Shown: piece by piece, positions 45,200 to 56,955 of the stretch | Layout of the letters: each line of letters starts with the position of its first letter | How positions within the stretch are numbered: the first letter of the stretch is position 1 | Origin: Hetaerina americana | Lineage: Eukaryota > Arthropoda > Insecta > Odonata > Calopterygidae | Reading direction: 5' to 3' | NCBI GenBank assembly: GCA_022747635.1 | Contig: JAKTNV010000023.1 | Coordinates: 2,034,348-2,098,347, forward strand | DNA: 64,000 nt | Notes under the pieces: model-generated | Databases searched by the model: none | What the model was told of the DNA's origin: nothing | Seen by the model: only the letters and a program-made list of their open reading frames with translations | Program-made: the position numbers and the translations under genes

Positions 45200-45305
45200 G
45201 TTTAAATGAATATACTTTGTAACTTCCACACAATTTTTATTCGTACCCTATATTATTGGTACGAATAAAAATTGTGTGGAAGTTACAAAGTATATTCATT
45301 TAAAC
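45200..45305. repeat. perfect 48-bp inverted repeat (hairpin) inside the RTE
   Basis: Left arm 45200-45247 and right arm 45258-45305 are exact reverse complements, separated by ctatattatt. The arms start gtttaaatgaatatac. A 13-base direct repeat attgatattttag occurs at 45188-45200 and 45349-45361, and the endonuclease reading continues from the second copy, so the insertion spans about 45201-45361 and carries 43 further bases after the hairpin. Confidence 0.95.
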
Positions 45306-45574
45306 GAACATGAACCTCCACAAAGTTGAGCCCGAGACCATAGAATTCATTGATATTTTAGGTCTAGGCGAGGTGAGATGGAAAGATAGCGGGGATTACT
45401 GGAGTGATAATTATAGAATAATATACAGCGGCGGGGACGAGAGTCAACGAGGGGTTGCCATAGCATTAAATGAAGAGGTAGGAAGAAGCGTAGTCAACAT
45501 AGAGCAGGTAACGGATAGGTCATTACTAGTAGAAATAAAAGCAGAACCGACAAACTTGGTTAATATTCAGGTCG

Positions 45575-46358
45575 AAGAGGTCGATTTGGGGCACTCACAT
45601 ACGTAAAGTCTGCGGTCTAGCATATAAAAAATTGGGATTCAGACGCATTGTCACCGAGCACCGAGGTCTCGCAAATTATTCGTACTCCTACATACATTGG
45701 TCGCTTGGATCATGCATATAAAATTCGGGAAATAGATGCCAGAACTAGCCGACTCAAGGACTCCTTCTTCCCACGGACAATGCGGGATGGCCACTGCAGG
45801 GTTATAGATAGCAAAAATTCCACTTGCCACCCTCAGCGTCTAAAAAATAATAAGTTCTACTTAAATGCATGCTCTTCCACTAACCTTATGTGTTTTGTTA
45901 TAATAACCCATTCTTTCCGAATTACCTAATTAGTGTCCTATTCATCTGTTTTTAAGTTTCCCTTTCAGTCCCTCGTCCCTCTCCGCGGGGGCAAATTCCT
46001 ACTATCTGCAACGTTCGGTCGCATTCACTGCCTTTTACAGTCTCTTCGGGGGGTAGAGTGTTTTGTGGTGCATGTTCATGTGGTAGTGATGTTTCACATT
46101 CTTGCTTGTTGTGTCCTAGCTTGCGTGTTGTAGGATGGCTTTCGTGCTGCATCCTGGGGTGCAGTTTTTCGTTGTTTTGTGGTATATGTGTTTGCATGAG
46201 TGTCGGATGAAGGGATTTTTGCATGAGTGTGTGCGCTGCTGTGGGTGTTATTTTCCACGTTGTTGTTTTGCATGTGGTATTGTTCCTTTTTACGGTTGGT
46301 GACCTTACACCCCCCGCCACAAGTCCTTGCGGCGGCTTGCGGGGTATTATGTAGATGT
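45575..46358 (+). mobile_element. 3' end of a LINE inserted in the RTE endonuclease
   Basis: Starts where the RTE frame (LVNIQV) is lost and ends where it resumes (YDQLEDIIAYVP). The left part encodes a LINE C-terminus: IREIDARTSRLKDSFFPRTM, the R(T).SFFPR.I..WN region of Jockey/CR1-group reverse transcriptases. The rest is a 3' UTR ending gcggggtattatgtagatgt and a short (ATGTAG)n tail. The same UTR end occurs at 41204-41365. Confidence 0.8.
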
Positions 46359-47523
46359 AGATGATAGGATATACGATCAATTAGAGGATATAATCGCGTA
46401 TGTTCCTGCAGGGAAACATTTGATAGTGATGGGGGATTGGAATGCGACGGTAGGCGAAGGAATGGATGGTGATGAGGAAGGGGACTACAGATTAGGCACT
46501 AGTAGTGACCGCGGGGAGAAAGTAGTTCAGTTCTGCAGGAGTCAGGGGTTGTCATCACCAATATTTGGTTTAGACACCACAAAAGACGCAGGTATACATG
46601 AAAAATGCCAGGTGACTCAGAAAGGTATCAGCTAGATTATATCCTGGTTAGACATGAGTCTAGGAACAATGTGATAAATTCGCACAGCTTCCCGGGAGCG
46701 GATGCAGACTCTGACCACAATTTAGTTGTTTTGAAATGTAGCGTCCGTTTCGAAAAGATAAGGTAGGGGCCTCGGGGTTGAAAATTGAATGTAGAAGCAT
46801 TAAATGGATTGAAAAGGAAGGAGTACCAACAGGCTGTAGAGGAAATCATGGAGGATGGTAAAGAGCTAAATACTATCGAAGAAAAATGGTAAAGTATCAA
46901 GGAAGGGTTGCCTAAAGCCGCAAAAGGCACTATTGTAACCGTTACGCGAAAAGGACTCGGAAACCATGGATCACGGATGAGGGGAGAAAATGGAAGAATG
47001 TACACACGAAGTTCGGCCAAAGGAAATACAAAGAGTTAAACAATAAGTTGAGGCGGGCAACAAATAGGGTAAGGGAAGCATGGTGGAAGACGCAGTGTGA
47101 AGTTATGGGAAGTTTACAGAGGAAGGGTGAAATTGGTGCGCTGTACAGCAAATTTAAATCGTTATCGGGAAGTAAGAAAGGAAGATCTATGCTCACAGTT
47201 AGAGATAAGGCGGGTAAGATAATAGTTGACGCAGGAAAGATCCAAGAGAGATGGAAGGAATGTATAGAAGAACTGTATAGTAAAGAACTTCGACCTAAAA
47301 AGTTAGAAATAGAAAAGGAACATGACGTAGAGGAAGATAGTTGAGGTCCAGGCATACTCGACGATGAGATAGAAAGGGCATTAAGGGAGATGCAACTAAA
47401 TAAGGCCGTGGGGGTGGATAACATTCCAGCGGAACTTTTAAAATGCTTAGGAAAATGTGGGAGGAAGAGGCTATATGGGCTGATCCGTAGTATATATGAG
47501 GAAGGAATCTGGCCGGAAGACTT

Positions 47524-48789
47524 TTGAGATCAGTTTTAGTTCCTATTCCGAAAAAGGTAAAGGGTACGTCATGTGAGGACTACAGGACAATAAGTTTGAT
47601 ATCCCACGCAGCAAAAGTTGTTCTTAGGATCATAAACAAAAGGATAGAGAGTAGGGCAAATGATTACTTAGGGGATGACCAGTTTGGGTTTAGGAAGGGG
47701 AGGGGTACGCGTGATGCCATTGCAGTAATGAGATTATTAATCGAGAGGAATATAGAACACAACCAGGAGGTATTTGCCTGTTTCGTAGATTTCGAAAAAG
47801 CGTTTGATAGAGTGAATTGGGAAAAACTAATGAGTTTATTGCAGAAAATAGGAATAGATTGGAGGGAAAGGAGGCTAATCCGCAACCTGTACATGTCTCA
47901 GACTTCTCAGGTGCGGGTGGGGAACGGGAAGTCCGGATGGGCAGTGTTAGGAAGAGGTGCAAGGCAAGATTGCCCATTATCACCGTTGCTGTTCAACCTG
48001 TATGCAGAGGAAATGATCAAAGAGGCATGGGAAGAACTCGAGGTAGGAATGAAAGTGGGCGGGGAATTCGTAAAATCAGTTAGGTTTGCTGATGACCAAG
48101 CTTTAGTTTGTCAGTCAGCAAATGGGCTGCAATCATTGTCTAGTCAATTGGAAATTCAGTGCGACAGGTATGGGATGAGAATCAATATTAATAAAACAAA
48201 CGTTATGCTATTCTCTAGAAAGAAAAAGGCTAAGCTAAACATTAAAATAGGATGGCAAGAACTAGAGCAGGTAGAACAGTTAACGTATCTCGGTAGTGTT
48301 TTGGACCAACGCGGTCAAAGTAGTAGGGACGTAAGGAGAAGAATTGCGCTAGGCAAAGAGGCCTTCACAAGGAGGAGGGAGTTGATGACAGGGACGCTGA
48401 GTAAGGATATTAAGAAAAGACCCGTAAAAACTTTGATCAGGAGCATAGCTATGTACGGCGCGGAAACGTGGTCATTGAAACAGGAGGATAGACGTAGACT
48501 GGAGGCTTTTGAAATGTGGGTGTGGAGAAGAATGGAGAAGGTGAAATGGACAGAGAAGAAAACAAATGAGGAAGTACTTGGTATGGTGGGTGAAAAGAGG
48601 GGTTTGTTAGGAGCAATCCTATGGAGGCAGGAAAAGAGGCTGAAGGGGATATTGACCGGCAGCGGGATGTTGGCTTTAATTGAGTGGAGAATGTTAGGCA
48701 AACGAGGAAAGGGAAGGAACAGGATAGGGATGTTGGACGGGATGAAGGGAGGAAGAAAGTACTCGGAGATGAAGAAGCACCTGTTATAG
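47524..48789 (+). CDS. reverse transcriptase domain and C-terminal region of an RTE LINE
   Basis: Longest intact frame of the window, 421 codons, starting at an internal Met. In order: VLVPIPKKVKGTSCEDYRTI, DQFGFRKGRGTRDAI, CFVDFEKAFDRVNWEKL (catalytic Asp 89), GARQDCPLSPLLFNLYAEEM, VRFADDQALV (FADD 188-191), LTYLGSVLDQRG, TLSKDIKK, MYGAETWSLKQEDRRRLEAF, and WRRMEKVKWTEKKTNEEV. The three catalytic aspartates are present. The usual Q-G of the G.RQGCPLSPLLF motif is Q-D here. Upstream stops and frameshifts separate it from its endonuclease, so it is best regarded as part of a dead element despite the open frame. Confidence 0.88.
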   Translation: MRSVLVPIPKKVKGTSCEDYRTISLISHAAKVVLRIINKRIESRANDYLGDDQFGFRKGRGTRDAIAVMRLLIERNIEHNQEVFACFVDFEKAFDRVNWEKLMSLLQKIGIDWRERRLIRNLYMSQTSQVRVGNGKSGWAVLGRGARQDCPLSPLLFNLYAEEMIKEAWEELEVGMKVGGEFVKSVRFADDQALVCQSANGLQSLSSQLEIQCDRYGMRININKTNVMLFSRKKKAKLNIKIGWQELEQVEQLTYLGSVLDQRGQSSRDVRRRIALGKEAFTRRRELMTGTLSKDIKKRPVKTLIRSIAMYGAETWSLKQEDRRRLEAFEMWVWRRMEKVKWTEKKTNEEVLGMVGEKRGLLGAILWRQEKRLKGILTGSGMLALIEWRMLGKRGKGRNRIGMLDGMKGGRKYSEMKKHLL

Positions 48790-48945
48790 AGTAGGATGTT
48801 GGATTTTGTGTTTTGTTAGGAGTCTAAAAATATTTATTTAGTAGCTCTGTCCATTCAAAAACCTACCTTAACCGGTAGATTACCTAATAATAATTGCTAA
48901 TTTTGTCACTTTGGTCTGCCTTGCTGATGAAATGTGGAACTCGGT

Positions 48946-49515
48946 GTACACTACATTACATAGTACCCTGCGATCCACGGCGAGGGTGTGTGGCAGTGGG
49001 TGGTTAAACACCAGACTGCTCTTGATCCAAAATATCCCCAACCCATAGCGTGGTCGGTCAACGTTGTTCTCACCCTTTATGTTTCGAGGAAAAAATGCAT
49101 GTTAAATATGTGTGTTCTACACTTAATTTCTCGAATTTTATTTTCTTGATCCCTCTGACCATGGTACGACGGTGCTAATGATGCATTTTAAACTTCATCG
49201 CTAGAGACATCCTTCCCATTTACGGAAGAGATTTTATCTCTTCTTTAACCTTCGCTCTGCGAGTGATTACCGGCCTAGCTCTTCTAATATTATTGATACG
49301 CTACTGAGTTCGTCATAACTACATTTTGCAAATCTAGCTCTTCTACGCTGCACGCGATTTAATTCAGCAATCAATCTGACTTAATGATGATCCCATATAC
49401 TGGCAGCGTATTCTAAATGAGACCAACTATTGACAGATAACAATTCTCTTTGACCTTTTCATCACATTTAGCCAGTACTCTTCTGATAAATCCTAATTTT
49501 TTGTTAGTGCTCCCG
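48946..49515 (-). mobile_element. CR1-like LINE 3' end
   Basis: Minus strand from 49515: GFIRRVLAKCDEKVKENCYL, a one-base frameshift, HLEYAASIWDHH (about 49410-49375), RLIAELNRVQRRRARFAK, SYDELSSVSIILEELGR and SLAERRLKK (to about 49210): the conserved region after the RT palm of CR1/L2-like LINEs. A 3' UTR follows with ccactgccacacaccctcgc and a gggtactatgtaatgtag tail at 48955-48975. Stops present; dead. Confidence 0.8.
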
Positions 49516-51660
49516 TATGGGTTTCACTCACAAGAGATCGTGAGTGAGGGAAACGCCTTGGTATTTAATCGAGTCTATGGTTCACATTCCACCTCGCTGT
49601 TCCTGATGCAGTGGGCGTTTGGGAGGGAATTGCTCTTTTTCCAAAAATCCATTACTGCGCATTTTTTTAGTTGAATTCTAATGGCTAAGTTTCGAACCAG
49701 CGGTGTTTAGAATGAAGATCATCGGCTAAAGCTCATACGTTGTTATGACATGAAGAGTTTTGCCATAATCGCATATTTGTGTAATTCCCTAATGCTAACT
49801 CACCCTCATGTCGCACGTGCGTTCCAGTTTAAATGTCTTCCAATTTTTTCCCGAGGAAGCACAAGCAGCAGGAAGTCTAAACTGTTGTTACGTCTGAGCA
49901 CAGGCCACGTCAAGGGTTGCATGTGCTTTACGATTTCGACGCCATGATTCCATGGCCGCCGAGAGGGGTCTCTTCTGCCAACTGGAAAATAGCTGATGCA
50001 AGTATTGATTGGTAAAAAGAAAAATCGCTTGGAGCGCGATTTGGGAGGAGGGAACATGAGGCAAAACACCGCATCAAAATATTTGTTAACAGAAACTCCA
50101 GAGTTAAGATCTCTGGAAGAGCCAGGGACACTGTCTTGATGGAAAAGCATAAGTGCGGCCCCACCGGTCCTTTTTCTTACGCTGCCGAAAGGAACAATGT
50201 CCTCCGAACATGTTCGTTGGATGATGAAGCCGTCACCAGAGCACCTTTTGTAAGATAACGAGGGAGAATTAGGGCTTTGCCGTCCCAAAACATGGCCACC
50301 CACCAGTACTCATCAAATCTCCTCGATCCAGCAAGTACGTAACACTGTAGATGTATCTGCTCGAGAAAGTAAAGAGGGAGTGAACATTCAAAGATTTGAA
50401 TGCATAAAGATGTTAATTGTTTTGTTTTTTTAAGCTCTAGTATCAGCTGTGGCGATATTAGTTAGTTGTTTTGGACACACCTTTTCATTGTCCGTCGTTT
50501 AAATATGTGTCCCTGGCCATGTATTACGAATTTATCTTTGGAGAGGTACGTTGTGTGCGAAGCGTCAGTAATTGAGCACGTCTTTTACTTTCGAAACTAT
50601 ATTCGGAACGGAAACGATAATATGGTTAACTCTGCTCGTGGCCTGCAGCGTGACCGGCAGAGAAATCGTTGAACTCGGAATTTCGGAGGGAAGCTGTTGG
50701 GGGAGCTATGAAGAAGCCGATGCGCATTGATGCTGGTGAACTTCGTTAATGTATTAGATGTTCAGTTCTTCATGGAATAATGAGGGCACCAACTTAGACC
50801 ATATTTGAAAAAAGAAGTTTCGTGATTTCTCCAGACCAAAGTCAAACGATTGAGAGCTGAACTACGAACCTTTCGCAAACTTCTCTGCCAAAACCCGAAA
50901 AGGTTTCAGTAGTACTAACAATAGGAGGCTGTTACGCGGAATTATCATTTACGACTGTGGCAGGTAAATCTACAATGCGTCGTGGTTCAAGGTTATCTTC
51001 CCGTGATTGAATTAGTGATATCAATTATTGTTTTAGCCACTCCTGGCTGGCATGAAGGCAAGAAAGGCGAGCACAACGATCGCAAACCCTCGATACTGGT
51101 GATTGCCTTGAATCCATTTGCTGTGTTTCAGAACCTGTTAAAGAAACTATCTTCAAGAAAGGGTTAAACGCCTTGTAATTACGGTATGTTTTTTTCACGT
51201 GTAACAAAATATTGTGGTTAATTTTTTGCGGTGTCGGAATATCCAGCCTTCCCCCAATCCAGAATGTACATATGCATCGATGTCTCCCCCCTCCCCCTAG
51301 GCTTCCACGATTTCCAATAGTGTGCGATGGGTGCCAGGCACCCCTGTCTCTTAGAGCGACGTAAAACTATCGCAGTCCAATTGCCTTTGAGCCATTGCAT
51401 TCTACCTAATGGACGTTCTCACCGTTCTACAATTCTAAATGCACCGTTGGCTGCCTGCTGACCTTCGAAAATGATCGAAAACCCTCGTCATCCACCCTCT
51501 AAGATCGTCACATTGTTTCCCAAGTATAGATAATTATGATTATTCTATGACATGAAATGTATATGTATTATTATAGCCCTTTACGGCTTAAAGAAATATT
51601 ATTTAATGCAGTCAGTCTAAAAAGAGGCCGTAAGAAGATCAATTTTTAGTAGTAGTATTT
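49516..51660. other. no gene recognised
   Basis: The longest frame (49806-50303, minus, 165 codons) shows no domain I know and is Pro/Arg/Ser-rich without a clear start context. Treated as uncertain non-coding. Confidence 0.3.
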
Positions 51661-51955
51661 AGGGGAGGCGACTGACAGCTGAGGTCATTTGCGCCATAGG
51701 GGATGGACAGGAAAGGATGAAGGGTGGAGAGAAACCCGGCGTCGGCATTAGCCTACTCTTGACGAAGGCGCCAAGGGGTCCTCAGCTTAACGTCCCATCC
51801 GACGGACGGTGTACTCACTCAAAGTGCTCTCCACAAAGCACCTCAAGTAGGGATCGAGATACCTCTGAAAAATAGTCAATACCGCTGGGATTTGAACCCG
51901 AGCCCTCTGGGTGGGAAGCCAGCACGATAGCCACCGCACCAATCCCGATCCCCCA
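51661..51955 (-). repeat. SINE family C copy
   Basis: Minus-strand head: A-box region ggtgcggtggctatcgtgct and a B box GGTTCAAATCCC (complement near 51889-51900). Body blocks gtggagagcactttgagtga, gatgggacgttaagctgagg, ttggcgcc, gagtaggctaatgccgacgc and a 3' end ctcagctgtcagtcgcctcc match the copy at 36415. Confidence 0.88.
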
Positions 51956-54916
51956 CGGTGTTTCTTGGTGGGATCCATGATGCGAAAGGAAGAAATCGAT
52001 GTTATTCCGCGAAATGTATTTTATTCACGACCGGTGGCGATAGAGCGTATTTTCTCCCGGTGAAGTTATTTAGACTTTCTACCTGATTATTAGAGATGGC
52101 TGCAAATTATTAACGGTTGCAGTGAAGAAGGAATCGTCTTTACTCGGCTCCCGCGAGCCGCATCTCTTAAGACTCCTCTTGGTTTGCTTGCTTGGTTCTT
52201 ATCAACGGAAAGATAGCCGACGGCTCGAGCGCGCATTTCCAGCTCTAGGGATGCACCTCTCCTCCCGCCCTCTCGCATGGAAATCGTTTGATGTGAAATG
52301 AGTTCTGAAATGCATCCAGAGGTCGGGTGCCTGATGAAATCCCTGTCTTCAATAGTAAACGGGACCATGTTGAATAAGCCGTTGTTCAAACACTGTTTCG
52401 CGCGGCTGCATCTCCGCGTCGGCGGTATTGTCCCGTCTGGCAACAGAAATTGTGATATCGCCGCGGGGAGTGGAGGCGGGCCAAGGTCCCCCGGCGTGAG
52501 ATAGTGGTGTGGTTATCGTGCAGTCACTTGAGAATAAGGTATTGTCTTTGTCCTCTTCCTCGAAAGAAAGGAAAGTTGGCAATTTAGTCACTGTAATTAT
52601 ATTTAAATTCGTTCGGTCGATCTCCGTTACTGTATTAAGGAATTTTTTTTCCTTCAAAACAGACCAATTAGGTATATAAATTTGAGATGTGTTGGAAATT
52701 TTTGTTGAGAATGACTGTGGTCATGTTAATATTTCAGTTTGGATTCCGTTGAACAAGTTAAAAGTTAACTTTGGGATACAACTGCAAATGATTTCGTACC
52801 GTTAAATACTTAAACGTGCTCATCGAAGTCTTTGGAGACCTCTTTCCACTTTTTTTAACGGCTGAAACAGGTGGAGTGTAACATTGGTGTTTCATTTTAA
52901 TTAAACCGGTTAATGACAGTAAAAATGAATATCGTTCGGTCGTTGTGGCAGATATAATGTCATGCTAATCTGAGGACTGTTTATGACTCTTGGAAAGGGT
53001 CGATGAAACCCTGCTAATTACGTAAGTATGGGTTATGAAAATGTTCCCAGCTCAGGTTGAACGTCTCAGTGAGTACTTAAAATATTTCAAAACATTGAAA
53101 TAGGTCTTCGTAGATCGGGGTGGAATTTACCGTTGGAATTCAAAGGATGTGTCTCTGTGAATGATCAAGAATGCGTTTGTGTTTTTTGTCACTTGACCTT
53201 ATTTGATACAGATGTGCTAAGGGAGGGAGCAGTGTCCGGGGGATGATATCAGTGAAGGCAAGTAAAAAACAGCGGGACAATAGGAAATGACTATCAGCAA
53301 TACTCCCAGACACCACCACTCGCTTCACGTCAACGATGCACATTAACGAGTTGGCACGAGTCGTTGTAAGTTTCAAGATATTCTTTATGTAGTCATCATT
53401 CATTTCGTAAATTAAAGGAACCCACCGCATTATGCGACCAACTGTGGGAACTTTTTTCCGTGGAATATGGAATTAATATGGATTGATAAGAAATGTTTGA
53501 AGCCAATCGCAAAGTGCAAATCACAATTCTTATAAGAAGTTTATTTAATTGACGTTCGACATGAATAAATTCTAGGGTTTAGTGGCGCTTTCGCTATTCA
53601 GGGCATCAAAGAATGTAAAACGAAGGTCCAAGTGAGCATTTCAAAGCTAATATCGGAAACTCGGGTCTGTTGAACTTGAAGATTCGGTCGGCCGTGGGGA
53701 GGAACCATAAGCGGTGAATTTTCGAGACTCGAAACGCTACTTACTCTGCCCTCTGGATAAAATAGGAACAAAATCATCCGGTATTATTAACAAAATTTCT
53801 CTAATGAGTTATTGATGTAAATGCGCAGAGCATGATAGTCAGGAATGGGAGACTGGGTTGGTGGCAGAAGAGGAGTGAGTGATGGGTCTGAGTCGCCTCA
53901 ATATATTTTAGATCCCAGTATGTCAAAAATGACTAATTAGGAAATATGGGATTGTATGGGGAGACTGAGTTGAAATTGTTCTTAATTGAGTGCCACCCTC
54001 ATTCACTTTCCTGGGCCCCTCTTCGTCGCAGACTTGAATAGCCCCAGAGCCGTGCGATGGTTGGTGGTTTTCGTTCCTGTCAGCCATTTATATTCTGGAA
54101 GGATAAAACGTCTACTAAACATTCAAATGGTTCCCTGGCTTATATCCTGCAAATTTAGTCGTAGGAAGGTAAGATTAATGCAGTGCAACTTATTTGCTCG
54201 CTTCGTGTCTTTTGTGTTACATTTCAAGACAGTGTTCTCCAACACGAACGCCAAGTTTCAGTAAATTGTGTAACTTGGGAACGAGGGGATGGTGAGGGTT
54301 ATGGGGGTGGTTCTACTTCTTCCTTTTTTATCTCTCTTTGTACACGTTCCAATATTTCCAGTAAATGTCTGCCGGTAAACAATAGGTGTGATCTCAGTGA
54401 GGAAAACGAGGGGTCCTGTAGAGTCCACGTGTGTGAATGCATTAGTTCAGAAGGGCTGCGCATTTGATTACTCTTTGGAAATGAGTTAGACTTCCAGATA
54501 ACGTGTTAGTTTTTATGGTTCTTGCAGATTATTTAGTGGTAGCAAATGGAGGTAAAAGAGGCAACAATTGACTTCTAGAGAGAATAAATATTACGTAATA
54601 AGGAATAAGTATTAAGTTAAGGTATTCCCCCGTCCTATTTTCTCATAGCCTTGGACAAAATTGTACACTTATCAATTTTAATAGAAACGTACATCATTAT
54701 GCCATCTTATCTCTTTATTTCGCTTGAATATCGCCTTATGGTGAAATAATTACCCTACAAGTGCATTGTATGTTGTCTTAACTTATCTGAAATTGAATCT
54801 TTACGAAGCTTTTTCATGATTGTTTACACAACTCGTCCAATGAAGCCTATTTTCCTCTAAGACGAAATTAATACACGTACATCCTCCAAGATATTCGAGA
54901 TCAGTGTTATGATCGA
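51956..54916. other. no gene recognised
   Basis: CpG-rich. GC-rich patches at 52130-52500 include a short hairpin around ggctcccgcgagcc. No domain or known repeat. Confidence 0.3.
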
Positions 54917-56955
54917 GTAGTCCACCGGTGAAGGTAGGTCTCGGATGGAAACAGACTCCACTGAGGTACAAGGATACATTTCTTGGACTCTCCTACCAAG
55001 CAATAATCTGGCTTCCGGCAAAACCCTTCTTTAATTCCACCTACTTACTTCCTTCGTCCATCCAATGTGCTCATTCCTTTCCTTCCCCTTCCTCCCTTGC
55101 CAGACGTTCTCCCACAAACACAGTCCTGTCGACAATTAAAATGCGCTCTTTCGGTCTTTTCGGTCTCCTTTGAAACACTGCCTAGTCTTCTCCGCGCCGC
55201 TTTTCCTTGTACTCGTTCGTTTGTTTTCCTATCTGTCCAGTTCCCATCCTCCGTACCAGCCTTTCAAAAGACTCCAAGCTTAGCTTATAATCTTGCTTCA
55301 TTTTGGGTGTTTCCGCGCCGTATATACCCTTCATATCAATATTTTCATTAATATTTTCTGAACATCCGTACCCAGCGCCTCTGTCGTCATTTCCCTCCTC
55401 TTTAAAACTTCTTCGGCTGACGCAATTCTTGTTCGTCGGACCCTAATTCTTTGACCATTTTGTTTCAAAACACTTAACGATGGGCAAACTTCTGTTTCAG
55501 TTTTTGCCCGCCTATTTCAACGTTTACTTGGATTTCCTGTTTCCCGAAAACTTCATCGCTTTAGTTTTATTTAGATCGATTCTTATCCCACGCCTATCAA
55601 ACCGATTTCCCAATGCGCTAAAAAATGATTGTAGCTCACTGGCTAACTAAAGCTTCATAATCCGCGAACCCAACTGATTTTATGAATTTATCGTCCATTT
55701 TCATTCCTATCCCAGTGTTTTGCCATGCATCTCTTAATGTTTCCTCTGCATGTCAAATGAAAATCACCTATGATGATTGACACTCATTCTTCCTAGTAAT
55801 ACCCATCACGACTCTCCTTCCACCACTTGCCTCTTAGCAGTCCAAGACATTTATTGGTCGCGATTAAGTCGCCTATCCACTCCTCTTCTTTGTAATGCAT
55901 TCATTAATTCTAACAGATGCAACTTATCGAATGCCTTCTCGAATTCTACGAAACAAATTGATTTTTATGTTCCTCTTTATTGGTGACCTCGTGACTGCTA
56001 TGTTTTCACGCGTGCCTATCCCCTTTCTCAACCCCAACTGATCATTGGGTAAGCAATCAGGTTTTCCCTCCTACTCATCCTCCATCCCAAGTACCGCTTA
56101 AGCTGCGAGCGGAATCAATTTGATTGTTTGCGAGTCCTCACCTACAGCTGCTTTTCCCTTTTTTGGATTTAATGCTCAACTGGCGAAATCTTCCACCTAA
56201 ATTCCTCCCTCATAAATGCTACGAATCAACCCTCAAGTAGATCCGCGGGAATGTTGTCCATCCCTCGTTTGTCTTTAATTCTCGTAATTTCCTTTCTCTC
56301 TCGCTGTTAAGCATGCATGGCCCCAGGCCATCCCTATCTACGTCGTATTCATTCCGTCTCTCTTGATCTTTCCTGGGTCAATTATTAACGTTCCCGCGTT
56401 ATTTTGATAGTGTGCATAGATTTTCACTTCTTAATTTATGGCAGTTTTTGTGCATGTACATCGCACCAATTTTACCCTTGCTTTTCGATATATCCTCGCA
56501 CTCGGTCACCACGCTTCATTCACTGTATTAGTTTCCCGTTTCAGTTAATTATTTGTCTCTTTTCTGTTTTTATCTACTTAATTTTGTCTTTACAATCCTA
56601 CATTTGTTTCTCTCGTCTATTTTCGTTGCCATTTTGTTTTTCTTTGATTCCATGTTCTTTTCCTATAAATTTGTTTGCGTCTTTCGATATCCCTTTTTTG
56701 ACAAGTTCCCGTCTCTCTTCTACTTAATCCATCTTCAACCCCTCACTCGTAAATTTTTCTCTGCCCCGTGGTTCTACGCTCTTTTAATTTTATTTAATTC
56801 CTCGTCTTTCTCGGCTTATCCTTTTGATTCTATAGTAATTCTTCATTAGTGCTAAATAATGATCTGAATCCGCTTCCACTCCCGGAAAATCCGCGATACG
56901 CCGTTCTGCGTTGCTCTGTGTCTAACCGTATTATTGTTTGATGCGGACATGTATA

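Larger units (their letters stand above)
44635..48885 (+). mobile_element. near full-length RTE-type LINE with two nested insertions
   Basis: 5' leader (cccggactacaaccttgacg, then gtggtggaagggcttgtgag), N-terminal region with AVVIPRNPCKGKPAAAGQ, apurinic-type endonuclease in pieces: RIGTCNIRTMMRTGKLENVK (45100-45160), LGLGEVRWKDSGDYWSDNYR (45358-45418), GVAIALNEEVGRSVVNI, DQLEDIIAYVPAG, VMGDWNATVGEG (46430-46460) and a GADADSDHNLVVL-like SDH block (about 46695-46735); then a basic linker with several frameshifts and the RT (47524-48789). The 3' end is accttaaccggtaga plus a taataataa tail. Mobilises by target-primed reverse transcription when intact. Stops, frameshifts and two insertions (45201-45361 and about 45575-46358) make it inactive. 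Similar proteins are often annotated craniofacial-development-protein-2-like. Confidence 0.9.

Noticed and set aside
49806..50303. 165-codon minus-strand open frame
   Set aside because: No recognisable domain, unlikely composition and no conserved start or splice context; probably chance in CpG-rich DNA.
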